From: an uncultured Pseudomonadales bacterium
Lineage (GTDB): Bacteria > Pseudomonadota > Gammaproteobacteria > Pseudomonadales > Porticoccaceae
Direction of reading: 5' to 3'
NCBI GenBank assembly: GCA_943846685.1
Contig: OX044363.1
Location: 724,001 to 788,000, forward strand
Length of the DNA stretch: 64,000 nt
Made by a program: the position numbers and the translations under genes. Under the pieces are notes generated by a model, which was not told where the DNA came from, did no database searches, and worked only from the letters and a program-made list of their open reading frames with translations. Of this stretch, positions 25,764 through 33,925 are shown piece by piece; position 1 is the first letter of the stretch; every line of letters begins with the position of its first letter.

Positions 25764-25929
25764 TGGTATTCCTGTGACGCTGCAAAATATACGCGGCGAA
25801 CACCACTATCGCCCAGACAACAAAGGGCCTAAACCAATTGCCCTGAGGCTCAATAGCCCATTTAGAAGCCAGAGGTATAACGACACTGCTAAGAAATATT
25901 AGAACTGCAACTAGTCGGTAGTTAAGCAT
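25753..25929 (-). CDS. 58-aa membrane protein overlapping cbrA (CbrX-like)
   Basis: A short ORF from the ATG at 25929 to a TGA at 25753 reads MLNYRLVAVLIFLSSVVIPL and continues to YILQRHRNTNES. It has two probable transmembrane helices (about residues 6-26 and 33-50) separated by a Trp-containing loop. Its last four codons overlap the start of cbrA in another frame, and the cbrA ribosome site (AGGA) lies within it, implying translational coupling. A small hydrophobic ORF (cbrX) overlapping cbrA is known in Pseudomonas putida, and many SSF carriers have small two-helix subunits. The equivalence is inferred from position and topology. Confidence 0.75.
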   Translation of the reverse strand: MLNYRLVAVLIFLSSVVIPLASKWAIEPQGNWFRPFVVWAIVVFAAYILQRHRNTNES

Positions 25930-26025
25930 CTGCGAGATCGCCGGTTAATCATTGTGGCTAAATAAGCGTTGATGGTATTCAAGCTGAGGCGGCAAAGCAA
26001 ACCTAAGCAATATCACCCTTAAATA

Positions 26026-26979
26026 TTAATAGTGACTCGGAGCCGGCATCGCCAACTGTTTGGGAATAGCGTTGAGCGACCAGTTGCTGATAGCCCAGTC
26101 GAGTATCCGACTGATAGATTCATTTTTTAACTGATCTGGTGGCTGCTGCCCGAGCCACTGCAGTGCTAGCCAGAGATTCTGTGACTCCTTTCCAGCAACT
26201 AAAGCTGCGGCATGGTTTTGTTTGCTGAGCTTTTGACCCTCAGCATTGATCGCCATAGGTAGATGGCCATAAGTTAGTGGTGAAGAGGTTAGCGGTGAAC
26301 CGGTTGGCGCTGGGTGTTTCCCTGACAGGGACTCGAGGCACTCTTGCAGAAAAATCTGTCGTGGTGTGGAATCAATCAGATCAGCACCACGAATAATATG
26401 GCTAATATTTTGAAACCGGTCATCCACAACTACCGCGAGCTGATAGGAAAACAGTTGATCGCGACGCTGGATAATAAAGTCGCCAATTTCGGAGCAGAGG
26501 TTTTGCATGTAATGCCCCATAATCAGATCGTCAAATTTGATAGTGGCTTCTGGCTCCCTAGCTTTTGATTCAGAAGGTACCTGCAGGCGAATTGCCGGGT
26601 TCTCAATCACCGTGCGCTGGCGACAATAGCCATCATAGATACCGCCCAGTGAGTTTATTCGCTGCCGTGGGCAGTCGCAGCTGTAGGCTAGGTGCGCACT
26701 TTGCAGTGCAGCTATGGCTTCTCTGTAGGCTTCAGTGCGGGTGCTTTGGTAGAGCAGTTCCCCATCCCAAGTTAGGCCGTGGTCACTGAGTTGTCGCAGG
26801 ATAGTGGTGGTGGCACCACTGATTTCACGCGGGGGGTCAATATCTTCGATTCTAACCAACCAGCGGCCGGCCTGATGGCGGGCGTCTAGAAAGCTAGCGA
26901 GGGCGCAGACCAGTGAGCCAAAGTGCAGTGGCCCAGTCGGCGAAGGGGCAAACCGGCCAATATAGGTGGCTGATGTCAT
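26026..26979 (-). CDS. gluQ: GluQ-RS, glutamyl-Q tRNA(Asp) synthetase
   Basis: This truncated glutamyl-tRNA synthetase paralogue attaches glutamate to queuosine at position 34 of tRNA(Asp). The HIGH-like motif is APSPTGPLHFGS, the zinc site includes CDCPR and YDGYCRQR, and the KMSKS-like loop is GQKLSKQNHA. The anticodon-binding domain is absent, giving the expected short length (317 aa from the ATG at 26979; a GTG at 26991 is possible). A 15-bp imperfect in-frame duplication encodes GSPLTSSPLT. The position downstream of dksA is conserved across gammaproteobacteria. Confidence 0.94.
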   Translation of the reverse strand: MTSATYIGRFAPSPTGPLHFGSLVCALASFLDARHQAGRWLVRIEDIDPPREISGATTTILRQLSDHGLTWDGELLYQSTRTEAYREAIAALQSAHLAYSCDCPRQRINSLGGIYDGYCRQRTVIENPAIRLQVPSESKAREPEATIKFDDLIMGHYMQNLCSEIGDFIIQRRDQLFSYQLAVVVDDRFQNISHIIRGADLIDSTPRQIFLQECLESLSGKHPAPTGSPLTSSPLTYGHLPMAINAEGQKLSKQNHAAALVAGKESQNLWLALQWLGQQPPDQLKNESISRILDWAISNWSLNAIPKQLAMPAPSHY

Positions 26980-27008
26980 GGCTGTTTTCACGAGATGCTT
27001 GCCGCTGC

Positions 27009-27040
27009 AAAAAATAACCTCGCCGATAGCGAGGTTATTT
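27009..27040 (-). terminator. Rho-independent terminator of dksA
   Basis: On the minus strand, 2 bp after the dksA stop, a perfect 12-bp stem (AAATAACCTCGC / GCGAGGTTATTT) with a 5-nt loop runs into a T6 tract. This separates dksA from gluQRS transcriptionally. Confidence 0.92.
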
Positions 27041-27042
27041 AA

Positions 27043-27516
27043 TTAGCCGCCAGTGATCTGTCTTTCTTTGATTTCGTCGAGGGTTTTACAGTCGACGCAC
27101 AGATCAGCAGTAGGACGAGCTTCAAGTCTGCGAATACCGATATCTACGCCGCACTGGTCGCAGAATCCGTAGTCGTCGTCTTCAACACGCACTAAGGTTT
27201 TATCAATTTTCTTGATCAGCTTGCGCTCGCGATCGCGGGTGCGTAACTCGAGGCTGAACTCTTCTTCCTGAGTGGCGCGGTCGGCCGGATCAGGGAAGTT
27301 AGCCGCTTCATCTTTCATATGAGTTACGGTGCGGTCGACTTCTTCCATCAACTCATGACGCCAGGCGTTGAGAATCTGCTTAAAGTGCTCGCGCTGCTTT
27401 TCATTCATGTACTCTTCATTCTTCTTTGCCTCGTAAGGGCTCAGGCCATGAAGGGTTTTTGCACCACCGCTACTGGCGGCTGCTGCAGGTTTTGCTTTTG
27501 TTTTTGCTGTTGCCAT
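27043..27516 (-). CDS. dksA: DksA, RNA polymerase-binding transcription factor
   Basis: DksA binds the RNA polymerase secondary channel and mediates the stringent response with ppGpp. The 157-aa protein has an Ala/Lys-rich N-terminus and the coiled coil with its tip [20 protein letters not shown] (the conserved D-x-x-D-x-A). A four-cysteine zinc finger is at Cys119/122 and Cys140/143. It is followed by a strong terminator and is divergent from sfsA, the classic sfsA/dksA arrangement. Confidence 0.97.
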   Translation of the reverse strand: MATAKTKAKPAAAASSGGAKTLHGLSPYEAKKNEEYMNEKQREHFKQILNAWRHELMEEVDRTVTHMKDEAANFPDPADRATQEEEFSLELRTRDRERKLIKKIDKTLVRVEDDDYGFCDQCGVDIGIRRLEARPTADLCVDCKTLDEIKERQITGG

Positions 27517-27766
27517 TCCTAAAATCCACAGTTAGTTGTGAGCTCAGAATACAGGACGTGCGTTTATAGAGACATTGAAGCAATATTTCAAGAGAAATTT
27601 ACCTGTTGAGCTTATAAAATTACTCAGCTTCTATGATCGCCAACGGTTTTAAGCCCTAGACTAGCGATTAATTGGCTCGTTGGCTTTTTTCGACGCAGAT
27701 ATTTTTATATCTCTTATTCATAACATAAACTACTCATATTGCCACTTAAAGATAAAAAATAAATTG

Positions 27767-28471
27767 ATGAAAAAAGAGCTATCGCTGTTGCCAGCAACCT
27801 TTATTAAACGCTACAAACGTTTTTTTACAGATATCCGCACAGAGCAGGGCGAGCTGTTAACCGTGCACTGCCCAAATACCGGCTCCATGAAAAATTGTCA
27901 GGTTGAGAACTCCCCCTGTTGGTATTCACTGTCGGATAACCCCAAGCGCAAATTGGTCGGAACACTGGAAATTGTCACCACCTCCTTTGGCAATCTCGCC
28001 GGGGTCAATACTGCCAGACCCAACCATCTGGTCAGGCAGGCCATTGAAGATGAGCTTATCCCTGAGTTACGCGGTTATCCGACTATCCGCAGCGAAGTTC
28101 GCTATGGCGAAGAAAAGAGTCGCATCGATCTTTTGTTGGAGTCGCCGACCGAGCAATGCTACATCGAAGTTAAAAATGTCACGCTGGATTGCGGGGATGG
28201 CCATGCCCAGTTTCCCGATGCAGTGACCTCAAGGGGCACTAAGCATCTGCGCGAGCTGATGGCGATGGTTGCCGAGGGACACCGAGCGGTGCTGCTGTTC
28301 TGTGTTCAGTTGACAGGGGTCGAGACTATGTCGATTGCTAGCCATATAGACCCGCTCTATGCAGAGACATTGTCCAAGGCTATGGATGCTGGTGTCGAAG
28401 TGCTGGTGTGGCAGGCAGAGCTCAGTGGCGAGGCTATTCGTCTGCAGCGGCCACTGTCCTTAACTCTCTAA
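27767..28471 (+). CDS. sfsA: SfsA, sugar fermentation stimulation protein (DNA/RNA-binding nuclease-like)
   Basis: The 234-aa product from the ATG at 27767 has exactly the E. coli SfsA length; upstream in-frame codons give no family-like sequence. Conserved blocks include IKRYKRFFTDI, TVHCPNTGSMKNC, SEVRYGEEKSRIDLLL, CYIEVKNVTL and FPDAVTSRGTKHLRELM. The fold is restriction-endonuclease-like; a role in maltose gene regulation was reported in E. coli, and the actual activity is unsettled. Its stop codon sits in a 10-bp repeat array shared with the convergent Rieske gene. Confidence 0.95.
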   Translation: MKKELSLLPATFIKRYKRFFTDIRTEQGELLTVHCPNTGSMKNCQVENSPCWYSLSDNPKRKLVGTLEIVTTSFGNLAGVNTARPNHLVRQAIEDELIPELRGYPTIRSEVRYGEEKSRIDLLLESPTEQCYIEVKNVTLDCGDGHAQFPDAVTSRGTKHLRELMAMVAEGHRAVLLFCVQLTGVETMSIASHIDPLYAETLSKAMDAGVEVLVWQAELSGEAIRLQRPLSLTL

Positions 28472-28495
28472 CTTACTCTAATTTATTCTAATCAA
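28466..28495. repeat. 10-bp repeat array carrying the stop codons of two convergent genes
   Basis: Three diverged units, CTCTAACTTA, CTCTAATTTA and TTCTAATCAA, run from 28466 to 28495. The first contains the sfsA TAA (28469-28471); the third contains the Rieske TAG on the minus strand (28488-28490). Confidence 0.8.
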
Positions 28496-28877
28496 AATCA
28501 CGCAGTGCCGCGGCTCGCAGATTGACTAGCGCCGCTGGTAGTGGCTGATTGGCGGCGATAAAGTACTGATCACCATCCTGTTTAAGGGTCACCGGTGTTA
28601 GGCGATCTCCAACGCAGGGTCCGCCGACACATTCGCCATTGCTAATTTGAAATAGCGCGCCATGAGATGAGCACTGCAGCAGCACACCATCCAGATCGAG
28701 AAATTTCTCTGGCATCCAGTTGAGTGGAATGCCCATATGCGGGCAGCTGTTCCAGTAGGCATAGAGCTGATTATCCTGACGGATAGCGAATAGCTTGCGC
28801 TCTTCAATGGTCAATTCAATCGCTTGAAGTTCTTCCAGATCAGTCATTCGACAGAGGAAAAAATCATTTTCGATCAT
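28488..28877 (-). CDS. Small soluble Rieske [2Fe-2S] protein
   Basis: The 129-aa protein has both Rieske ligand motifs: C-P-H (Cys45, His47 in NSCPHMGIPLNW) and C-S-S-H (Cys69, His72 in LLQCSSHGALF). It has no signal peptide or membrane helix, so it resembles a ferredoxin component such as NirD or dioxygenase ferredoxins, but no partner oxygenase or reductase is nearby. The ATG at 28877 was chosen, 19 bp after the htpX stop; a TTG at 28907 would overlap htpX. It is probably co-transcribed with htpX. Confidence 0.88.
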   Translation of the reverse strand: MIENDFFLCRMTDLEELQAIELTIEERKLFAIRQDNQLYAYWNSCPHMGIPLNWMPEKFLDLDGVLLQCSSHGALFQISNGECVGGPCVGDRLTPVTLKQDGDQYFIAANQPLPAALVNLRAAALRDFD

Positions 28878-28896
28878 GGTTTTCTGTGGCTGTTGG

Positions 28897-29790
28897 TTAC
28901 TGTCCAAAACGCAGGGCCTCGATTCGCTCTTCCAGTGGTGGATGAGTCATAAATAATTTTGAAGTGCGCTGTTTCCAGCCGGAGGAGATACCGAAGGCGG
29001 TCAGTGTATCGGGCATTTGATTTTCCATATGTGCCTGAGTTTCGGCCTGCAGTTTGCGCAGGGCATTGATCATCGAGGTCCGGCCAGCCAGTGAAGCCCC
29101 GGCGGCATCGGCGCGGAATTCTCGTTTGCGCGAGAACCACATAACAATCGTAGAGGCGAGAATGCCAAGACATATTTCAGCGGCGATGGTGGTGATCCAG
29201 TAGCCAAGCCCCAGCCCGCGCTGGTTTTTAAGTATCACGCGATCGACAAAAAAGCCGATCAGGCGGGCAAAGAACATGACAAAGGTATTGACCACACCCT
29301 GAACCAAACTCAGGGTAATCATATCGCCATTGGCCACATGACCAATTTCATGAGCCAGAACAGCGCGCACCTCATCCCGGTCAAAGCGCTGTAAAAGTCC
29401 GGCACTGACAGCGACTAGCGCATTATTTCGATTCCAACCGGTGGCGAAAGCATTGGATTGCTGGGCGGGGAAAATGCCCACTTCCGGCATACCTATATCC
29501 GCTTTTTTAGCCAGCTCGGCAACCGTGGTCATCAGCCAGCGTTCGTTTTCATTCTGCGGCTGCTCGATAATTTTCGTGCCGCTGGATCTCTTGGCCATAA
29601 ACTTTGATAGCAATAGCGAAATAAATGAGCCGGCAAAGCCAAACACTGCGCAGAAGATCAGCAGGGATTGCAGGTTGAGGTCGACGCCATTCTCGGCGAG
29701 AATGCCGCTAAAACCCAGCAAGCTGAGTGAAACGCTGGCGACAAAAATAATTGCCAGATTCGTTAAAAGAAATAAACCGATCCTTTGCAC
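28897..29790 (-). CDS. htpX: HtpX, membrane zinc metalloprotease
   Basis: HtpX is an inner-membrane M48 protease that degrades damaged membrane proteins alongside FtsH. The 297-aa protein has N-terminal helices at about 4-27 and 38-62. The zinc motif is HEIGH (His147, Glu148, His151) in [14 protein letters not shown]. Two later helices and the third-ligand region [14 protein letters not shown] follow. Upstream is a 203-bp spacer shared divergently with the M15 peptidase gene, presumably holding its promoter. Confidence 0.96.
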   Translation of the reverse strand: MQRIGLFLLTNLAIIFVASVSLSLLGFSGILAENGVDLNLQSLLIFCAVFGFAGSFISLLLSKFMAKRSSGTKIIEQPQNENERWLMTTVAELAKKADIGMPEVGIFPAQQSNAFATGWNRNNALVAVSAGLLQRFDRDEVRAVLAHEIGHVANGDMITLSLVQGVVNTFVMFFARLIGFFVDRVILKNQRGLGLGYWITTIAAEICLGILASTIVMWFSRKREFRADAAGASLAGRTSMINALRKLQAETQAHMENQMPDTLTAFGISSGWKQRTSKLFMTHPPLEERIEALRFGQ

Positions 29791-29993
29791 CTAAATTTCC
29801 TCTCTTTGTATTGCGGTAAAAGCAAACTATTGCGTAATTAAGTATGTTGTTGAATTCTACAGATAATAATGTGGTTAAACGCGTATATTTCAATGGTAGG
29901 CATATATTTATGTTATTGGTATAAGTCAGCGCTCTGTCCTTGAAAGATAAAACAGCCTTTACTTATAGGTAATCACGAAGGTATAACACTGCC

Positions 29994-30734
29994 ATGCAGA
30001 AAAATGATCTTGATTTTTTAGTCGACGATAAGAGTCTAACCGGTTTTTCCGAGGATCACCTGGTGGAGTGGCGGGAGGATGTTGTGGATATTGGCGAGAG
30101 TCTCAACCCGTCGATTCGCATATTCAAGCAGCATAAGATTCATCCGTTGGTGGTCGGGCCGTTGACCGAGTTGCGCAAACTGGCAGGAATGAACGGCTAC
30201 GACCTGCGTATTTGCAGCAGTTATCGCAGCTTTCCCCAACAGCTAAAAATCTGGAACTGGAAGGTCAATGGCCTGCGTCCAGTCTACGATGACAGAGATG
30301 TGGTGGTTGATCTTGAGTCAATGAGCAAGTGGCGACAGATTCAGGCGATTATGCGCTGGTCTGCACTGCCCGGCGCGTCGCGACATCACTGGGGCACAGA
30401 TTTTGATATCTATGATGCCTCGAAAATGCACGAGAATTATCGGATTAAGCTGTCAGCCCAAGAGTCTGAGGGAGACGGCTTATTCGCCCCCTTCCATAAT
30501 TGGCTGGATACCATTGTCTGTCAGGATGTTGGCTTTTATCGTCCCTACGATAAAGACCGTGGCGGGATTGGCCCGGAGCGCTGGCATCTCAGCTATAGAC
30601 CGGTTGCACAGGAGTTTGCCGACCGCTTGACCCAAGGGGTGTTAGAAACTCGCCTGGTCGACGCTAAAATGTTTTTAAAAGATGTTGTGTTGGAAAATCT
30701 GGATAATATTTACGAGCGTTATATATGCTTGTAA
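29994..30734 (+). CDS. M15-family peptidoglycan carboxypeptidase (VanY/LdcB-like)
   Basis: The 246-aa protein contains the M15B zinc core: CSSYRSFPQQ, then SRHHWGTDFDIYD (HxxGxDxD ligands) and the final ligand in PERWHLSYRP. Such enzymes trim D-Ala or L,D-bonds of peptidoglycan stem peptides. There is no clear signal peptide, so it may act in cytosolic muropeptide recycling, or export is cryptic. It lies 28 bp before cysE and may be co-transcribed. Confidence 0.87.
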   Translation: MQKNDLDFLVDDKSLTGFSEDHLVEWREDVVDIGESLNPSIRIFKQHKIHPLVVGPLTELRKLAGMNGYDLRICSSYRSFPQQLKIWNWKVNGLRPVYDDRDVVVDLESMSKWRQIQAIMRWSALPGASRHHWGTDFDIYDASKMHENYRIKLSAQESEGDGLFAPFHNWLDTIVCQDVGFYRPYDKDRGGIGPERWHLSYRPVAQEFADRLTQGVLETRLVDAKMFLKDVVLENLDNIYERYICL

Positions 30735-30762
30735 TAACCAAGGCTTTAGACAGGAATAACCA

Positions 30763-31560
30763 GTGATAGATCGGAAAGACCCACTGTGGGAACAAATTTG
30801 CGCTGAGGCTGACCAAGCCGTGGCTCAGGAGCCGGTGATGGCCGATTTCTTCGCCGCTGCCATTCTCAGTCACAACAGTCTCGAAGAGGCACTGTGTTTT
30901 AACCTCTCGCAACAGATGGGCAGCTCGGTGGTCTCGGCGCAGATTGTCAGTGATGTGATTGCTGAAGCCCTGCAGCAGGACGCATCGATTGGTGAGCGCA
31001 CGCGCCGGGATATTAACGCCTGCTTTGATCGCGATCCCGCCTGCGAAACTCATTTTATGCCTATACTTTATTTTAAAGGCTTTCAGGCACTGCAGCTGCA
31101 GAGAGTAGCTCACTGGCTGTGGTTACAGCAGCGCAACGTATTGGCACTATTTTTGCAAAGTCAGATATCCGAAGTGTTTGCCGTGGATATTCACCCGGGA
31201 GCCAAGTTGGGCTCGGGGATTATGATTGACCATGCCACAGGTTTGGTGATCGGTGAGACCGCCGTGGTCGGTGACAATGTTTCCATACTGCACTCAGTCA
31301 CACTGGGCGGCAGTGGCTGTGTGACTGGCAGTCGCCATCCAACCATTGGCGATGGCGTGCTGATTTCTGCCGGGGCTAAAATCCTTGGCAATATCTCGGT
31401 TGGCGATGGGGTAAAAATAGGGGCTGGCAGTCTGGTCTTGGAGTCGGTGCCGGAGCATGTAACGGTTGCTGGAGTACCGGCGAAAATTGTCGGCACACCC
31501 CGCGAGGCACAGCCGGCGCTTGAGATGGACCAGAATCTCAGCGACAAACCATTAGGGTAA
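30763..31560 (+). CDS. cysE: CysE, serine acetyltransferase (first copy)
   Basis: CysE converts serine and acetyl-CoA to O-acetylserine for cysteine synthesis. The 265-aa protein has the helical N-terminal hexamerisation domain (DPLWEQICAEADQAVAQEPVMADFF...LSHNSLEEAL) and the left-handed beta-helix with DIHPGAKLGSGIMIDHATGLVIGETAVVGD. Start is GTG with AGGA upstream. It is followed 4 bp later by dgkA. A paralogue of similar length is at 40810-41613. Confidence 0.94.
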   Translation: MIDRKDPLWEQICAEADQAVAQEPVMADFFAAAILSHNSLEEALCFNLSQQMGSSVVSAQIVSDVIAEALQQDASIGERTRRDINACFDRDPACETHFMPILYFKGFQALQLQRVAHWLWLQQRNVLALFLQSQISEVFAVDIHPGAKLGSGIMIDHATGLVIGETAVVGDNVSILHSVTLGGSGCVTGSRHPTIGDGVLISAGAKILGNISVGDGVKIGAGSLVLESVPEHVTVAGVPAKIVGTPREAQPALEMDQNLSDKPLG

Positions 31561-31564
31561 GGCT

Positions 31565-31939
31565 ATGGCTAAGAATGGATTGTCCGGGTTTCTCTACCGA
31601 CGCTTAATTGGTGCGGCAAAAAATTCTGCACGGGGCCTGCGGCAAGCGATTTTGACCGAAGAGGCATTTCAGCTCTATGCCTTTCTATCGGTTTTTCTGG
31701 TGCCTCTAGCATTTATTATTGCAGAGGATTATGTGCAGTTGATCCTGTTGTTTGGCACGGTTTTTCTGGTGTTGATTACAGAACTGCTCAACACCGCAGT
31801 TGAAGCGGTCGTTGACCGAGTGAGTCTGGATGCTCATGAGTTATCCGGGCGCGCCAAGGATATGGGCTCAGCGGCGGTGACTCTCGCCTTAATACTGTTT
31901 GCTGTAGTCTGGGGAATTATTGTGGCGGAGAATGTCTAA
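31565..31939 (+). CDS. dgkA: DgkA, diacylglycerol kinase
   Basis: This small integral-membrane kinase recycles diacylglycerol to phosphatidate. The 124-aa protein has three helices and the family signature ELLNTAVEAVVDRVSLDAHELSGRAKDMGSAAV, which includes the catalytic Glu and the Asn/Glu metal ligands. It lies 4 bp after cysE and is very likely in its operon, although no functional link is obvious. Confidence 0.95.
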   Translation: MAKNGLSGFLYRRLIGAAKNSARGLRQAILTEEAFQLYAFLSVFLVPLAFIIAEDYVQLILLFGTVFLVLITELLNTAVEAVVDRVSLDAHELSGRAKDMGSAAVTLALILFAVVWGIIVAENV

Positions 31940-32035
31940 TCGCCAAGAGAATTGTTAACTGCTTGCTATGCAAGGGGGTAGGCAGTTGTTAGATTGACTG
32001 GAATGTCGAACGAAAGGCTGACTGGGAGGTTGCTT

Positions 32036-32596
32036 ATGGCTCGCGAAGGAAGTGATAACCAAACTGGTGTTGGTGAATCTAGTGAGGCTAAATTTGATCT
32101 GCTGTTTCGCGGTGATATTGCACCCGGTAATAGCGTCGATAAGGTAAGGGAGCGGGTTGCTGAGAGTTTTAATCTCGATCAAGCCGCAATTGATCAGCTT
32201 TTTTCTGGTGCGGTTATCAGTCTTAAGCGCAATGTCGATAGAGCCACTGCAGAGCGAATCTATCAGCGTCTCTCCGATGCTGGCGCTGTGGCTAATATAG
32301 TGCCCAGTGTTTCTGGCTCTGGTAGTAACGAGCTTGATAGTAACGAGCTTGGCAATAATGAGTCAGGTAATAAAGAACAAGATTCTTCAGATCCGGATAC
32401 TCAAAGCGACAGATTCACCCTAGCCCCACTCGGCAGCGATGTTTCAGACACTGCGGATACCGCAGAGGACCAACCTTCGAATGTTTCCATCGATCATCTT
32501 GGCCTAGAGCCAGTCGGCAGCAATATTGTCGAACAGGAAGAGCGCGAGACGATTGAGCCAGTGGAAGTGGATACCTCACATTTATCGTTGGAATAG
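32036..32596 (+). CDS. Unknown protein with a conserved-looking N-terminal domain and acidic repeat tail
   Basis: The start is the ATG at 32036, with a strong GGGAGG at 32024-32029, giving 186 aa; upstream TTG/ATG codons lack such a site. Residues about 18-85 form a compact domain (FDLLFRGDIAPGNSVDKVRERVAE...AVISLKRNVDRATAERIYQRL) like domains I have seen at the N-terminus of gammaproteobacterial proteins without a named function. The rest is acidic and low-complexity, with 15-bp tandem repeats encoding SNEL/GNNES. No membrane segment is seen. The function is unknown. Confidence 0.7.
   Translation: MAREGSDNQTGVGESSEAKFDLLFRGDIAPGNSVDKVRERVAESFNLDQAAIDQLFSGAVISLKRNVDRATAERIYQRLSDAGAVANIVPSVSGSGSNELDSNELGNNESGNKEQDSSDPDTQSDRFTLAPLGSDVSDTADTAEDQPSNVSIDHLGLEPVGSNIVEQEERETIEPVEVDTSHLSLE
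32324..32368. repeat. 15-bp in-frame tandem repeats
   Basis: AGTAACGAGCTTGAT (32324-32338) and AGTAACGAGCTTGGC (32339-32353), followed by a diverged copy to 32368, expand the acidic linker of the 186-aa unknown protein. Confidence 0.88.
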
Positions 32597-32617
32597 TGGC
32601 AAAAAGATTACCGCAGC

Positions 32618-33817
32618 TTAGAAGCAGATACTCGCCAAATGCTGTATCTGTTTTTCCAATAGCAGCTGCCGTCCTTCTGGGAAACCCTGCAGAACAAAAC
32701 AGTCCTCACTAAAGGGTAAGAAGCGCGCAATAGAGGACAGCTGCTCAATATCATACTCTCTGGATTGAATTCCAATAGCCCCATCTTCGAGCTGTTCGGC
32801 GAGCACGGCAGCCTGCCCCTTTAATTTATCGAGCCCCTCGTGATACTGAAATAAGGGTGCCGCAGGCAAGTTTTCACTGCATAGTGTCCAGACAATTTCC
32901 AGGTCAATGCCGGTCTGCTCAGAGAGCTTCTCAAGCAATTGCTGCAGCGAATAGATCGCCATCATGCAAACCAGAAGATGCTGTTTGGACAGCTGCGTCG
33001 AGCGGATATAGAAGTTAATGCAGCCATTGCTGCCCTCAATACGCTTGCCGCCATACAGCTCCAACGTGCGCAGCGTGCAGTAATCAATTTTTTCCAAGAG
33101 CAGCGTCATATTCTGACGGTTGAGCTGGCTTTCGAGGCGCTGGCGATTTTTGATGGTTGCGGTGACCAGCGAGCAGTAATAGTGAGTCTCCGGCAGCTCT
33201 TCATCATTGCCCTTGGCCAACAGTGGTTGTAGGCGCGTCTCAAGAGCGACAATCTCGTCGACTATATTGTCTGAGCCGCCGGGCAGGCGTTTGGTCAGCA
33301 GGCGAATACGTCTTGAAAGCTGCTCGGCAAACTTGAAGGTGGCATAGGTGCAGGCCCCACTAAACAGTACCCACAGCAGCAGCCAATTTCTGACAACCTG
33401 ATTGAAACGCTTTTCTATAGGTCGGCTGTTAATGGTTAAAAGAACCTTGCCCGCTAGCGTATCCTGAAAAACAATATTGCGACTAAAGTTCTTTGCCACA
33501 ACCTCTTCGAGTGGCGACTTTTTACTCTGCGCCACCAGCTGACCATCAACATCTTCGACGCTGGCGCTGATTATGGAAGGATCTTCAGTCACTTTTTGCA
33601 GTGCCACCTGAATACTGATGGTGTCATTGTTAAATAGCGGCGCACGAACCAGCTCGACCAACTGACTAATGGTCAGTTCACCCTTTTCCTGCAGGGTTTC
33701 TTTGCTGACAGAAGCTGCGTGGCTGTAGAGAACAATCCAGCTGAATAGGCCGAGGATTAAACAGGCAGACAGTACTAATGCGGGTAATTTGTTAGCCATT
33801 GAATATTGGCGATGCAT
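32618..33817 (-). CDS. Smp/AhpA-like inner-membrane protein divergent from serB
   Basis: The 399-aa protein has an N-terminal helix (about residues 12-32) and a periplasmic sensor-like loop (about 35-140). A second helix (NWLLLWVLFSGACTYATF) and a HAMP-like segment follow, then a long cytosolic domain without recognised catalytic motifs. Placement opposite serB is that of E. coli smp (ytjB) and the AhpA/YtjB family. It is much longer than E. coli YtjB because of the C-terminal domain. The function is uncertain; a signalling or stress role is plausible. Confidence 0.75.
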   Translation of the reverse strand: MHRQYSMANKLPALVLSACLILGLFSWIVLYSHAASVSKETLQEKGELTISQLVELVRAPLFNNDTISIQVALQKVTEDPSIISASVEDVDGQLVAQSKKSPLEEVVAKNFSRNIVFQDTLAGKVLLTINSRPIEKRFNQVVRNWLLLWVLFSGACTYATFKFAEQLSRRIRLLTKRLPGGSDNIVDEIVALETRLQPLLAKGNDEELPETHYYCSLVTATIKNRQRLESQLNRQNMTLLLEKIDYCTLRTLELYGGKRIEGSNGCINFYIRSTQLSKQHLLVCMMAIYSLQQLLEKLSEQTGIDLEIVWTLCSENLPAAPLFQYHEGLDKLKGQAAVLAEQLEDGAIGIQSREYDIEQLSSIARFLPFSEDCFVLQGFPEGRQLLLEKQIQHLASICF

Positions 33818-33925
33818 CCCGAAGTCCTTAAATGTTGCCTGATTGAAATTTAATTGGCGAGTATTCTATCCTATTCCTGCAGCTTTTATATAATAGCGCC
33901 CTTAAAATTACTTTGGCTGGATTCT

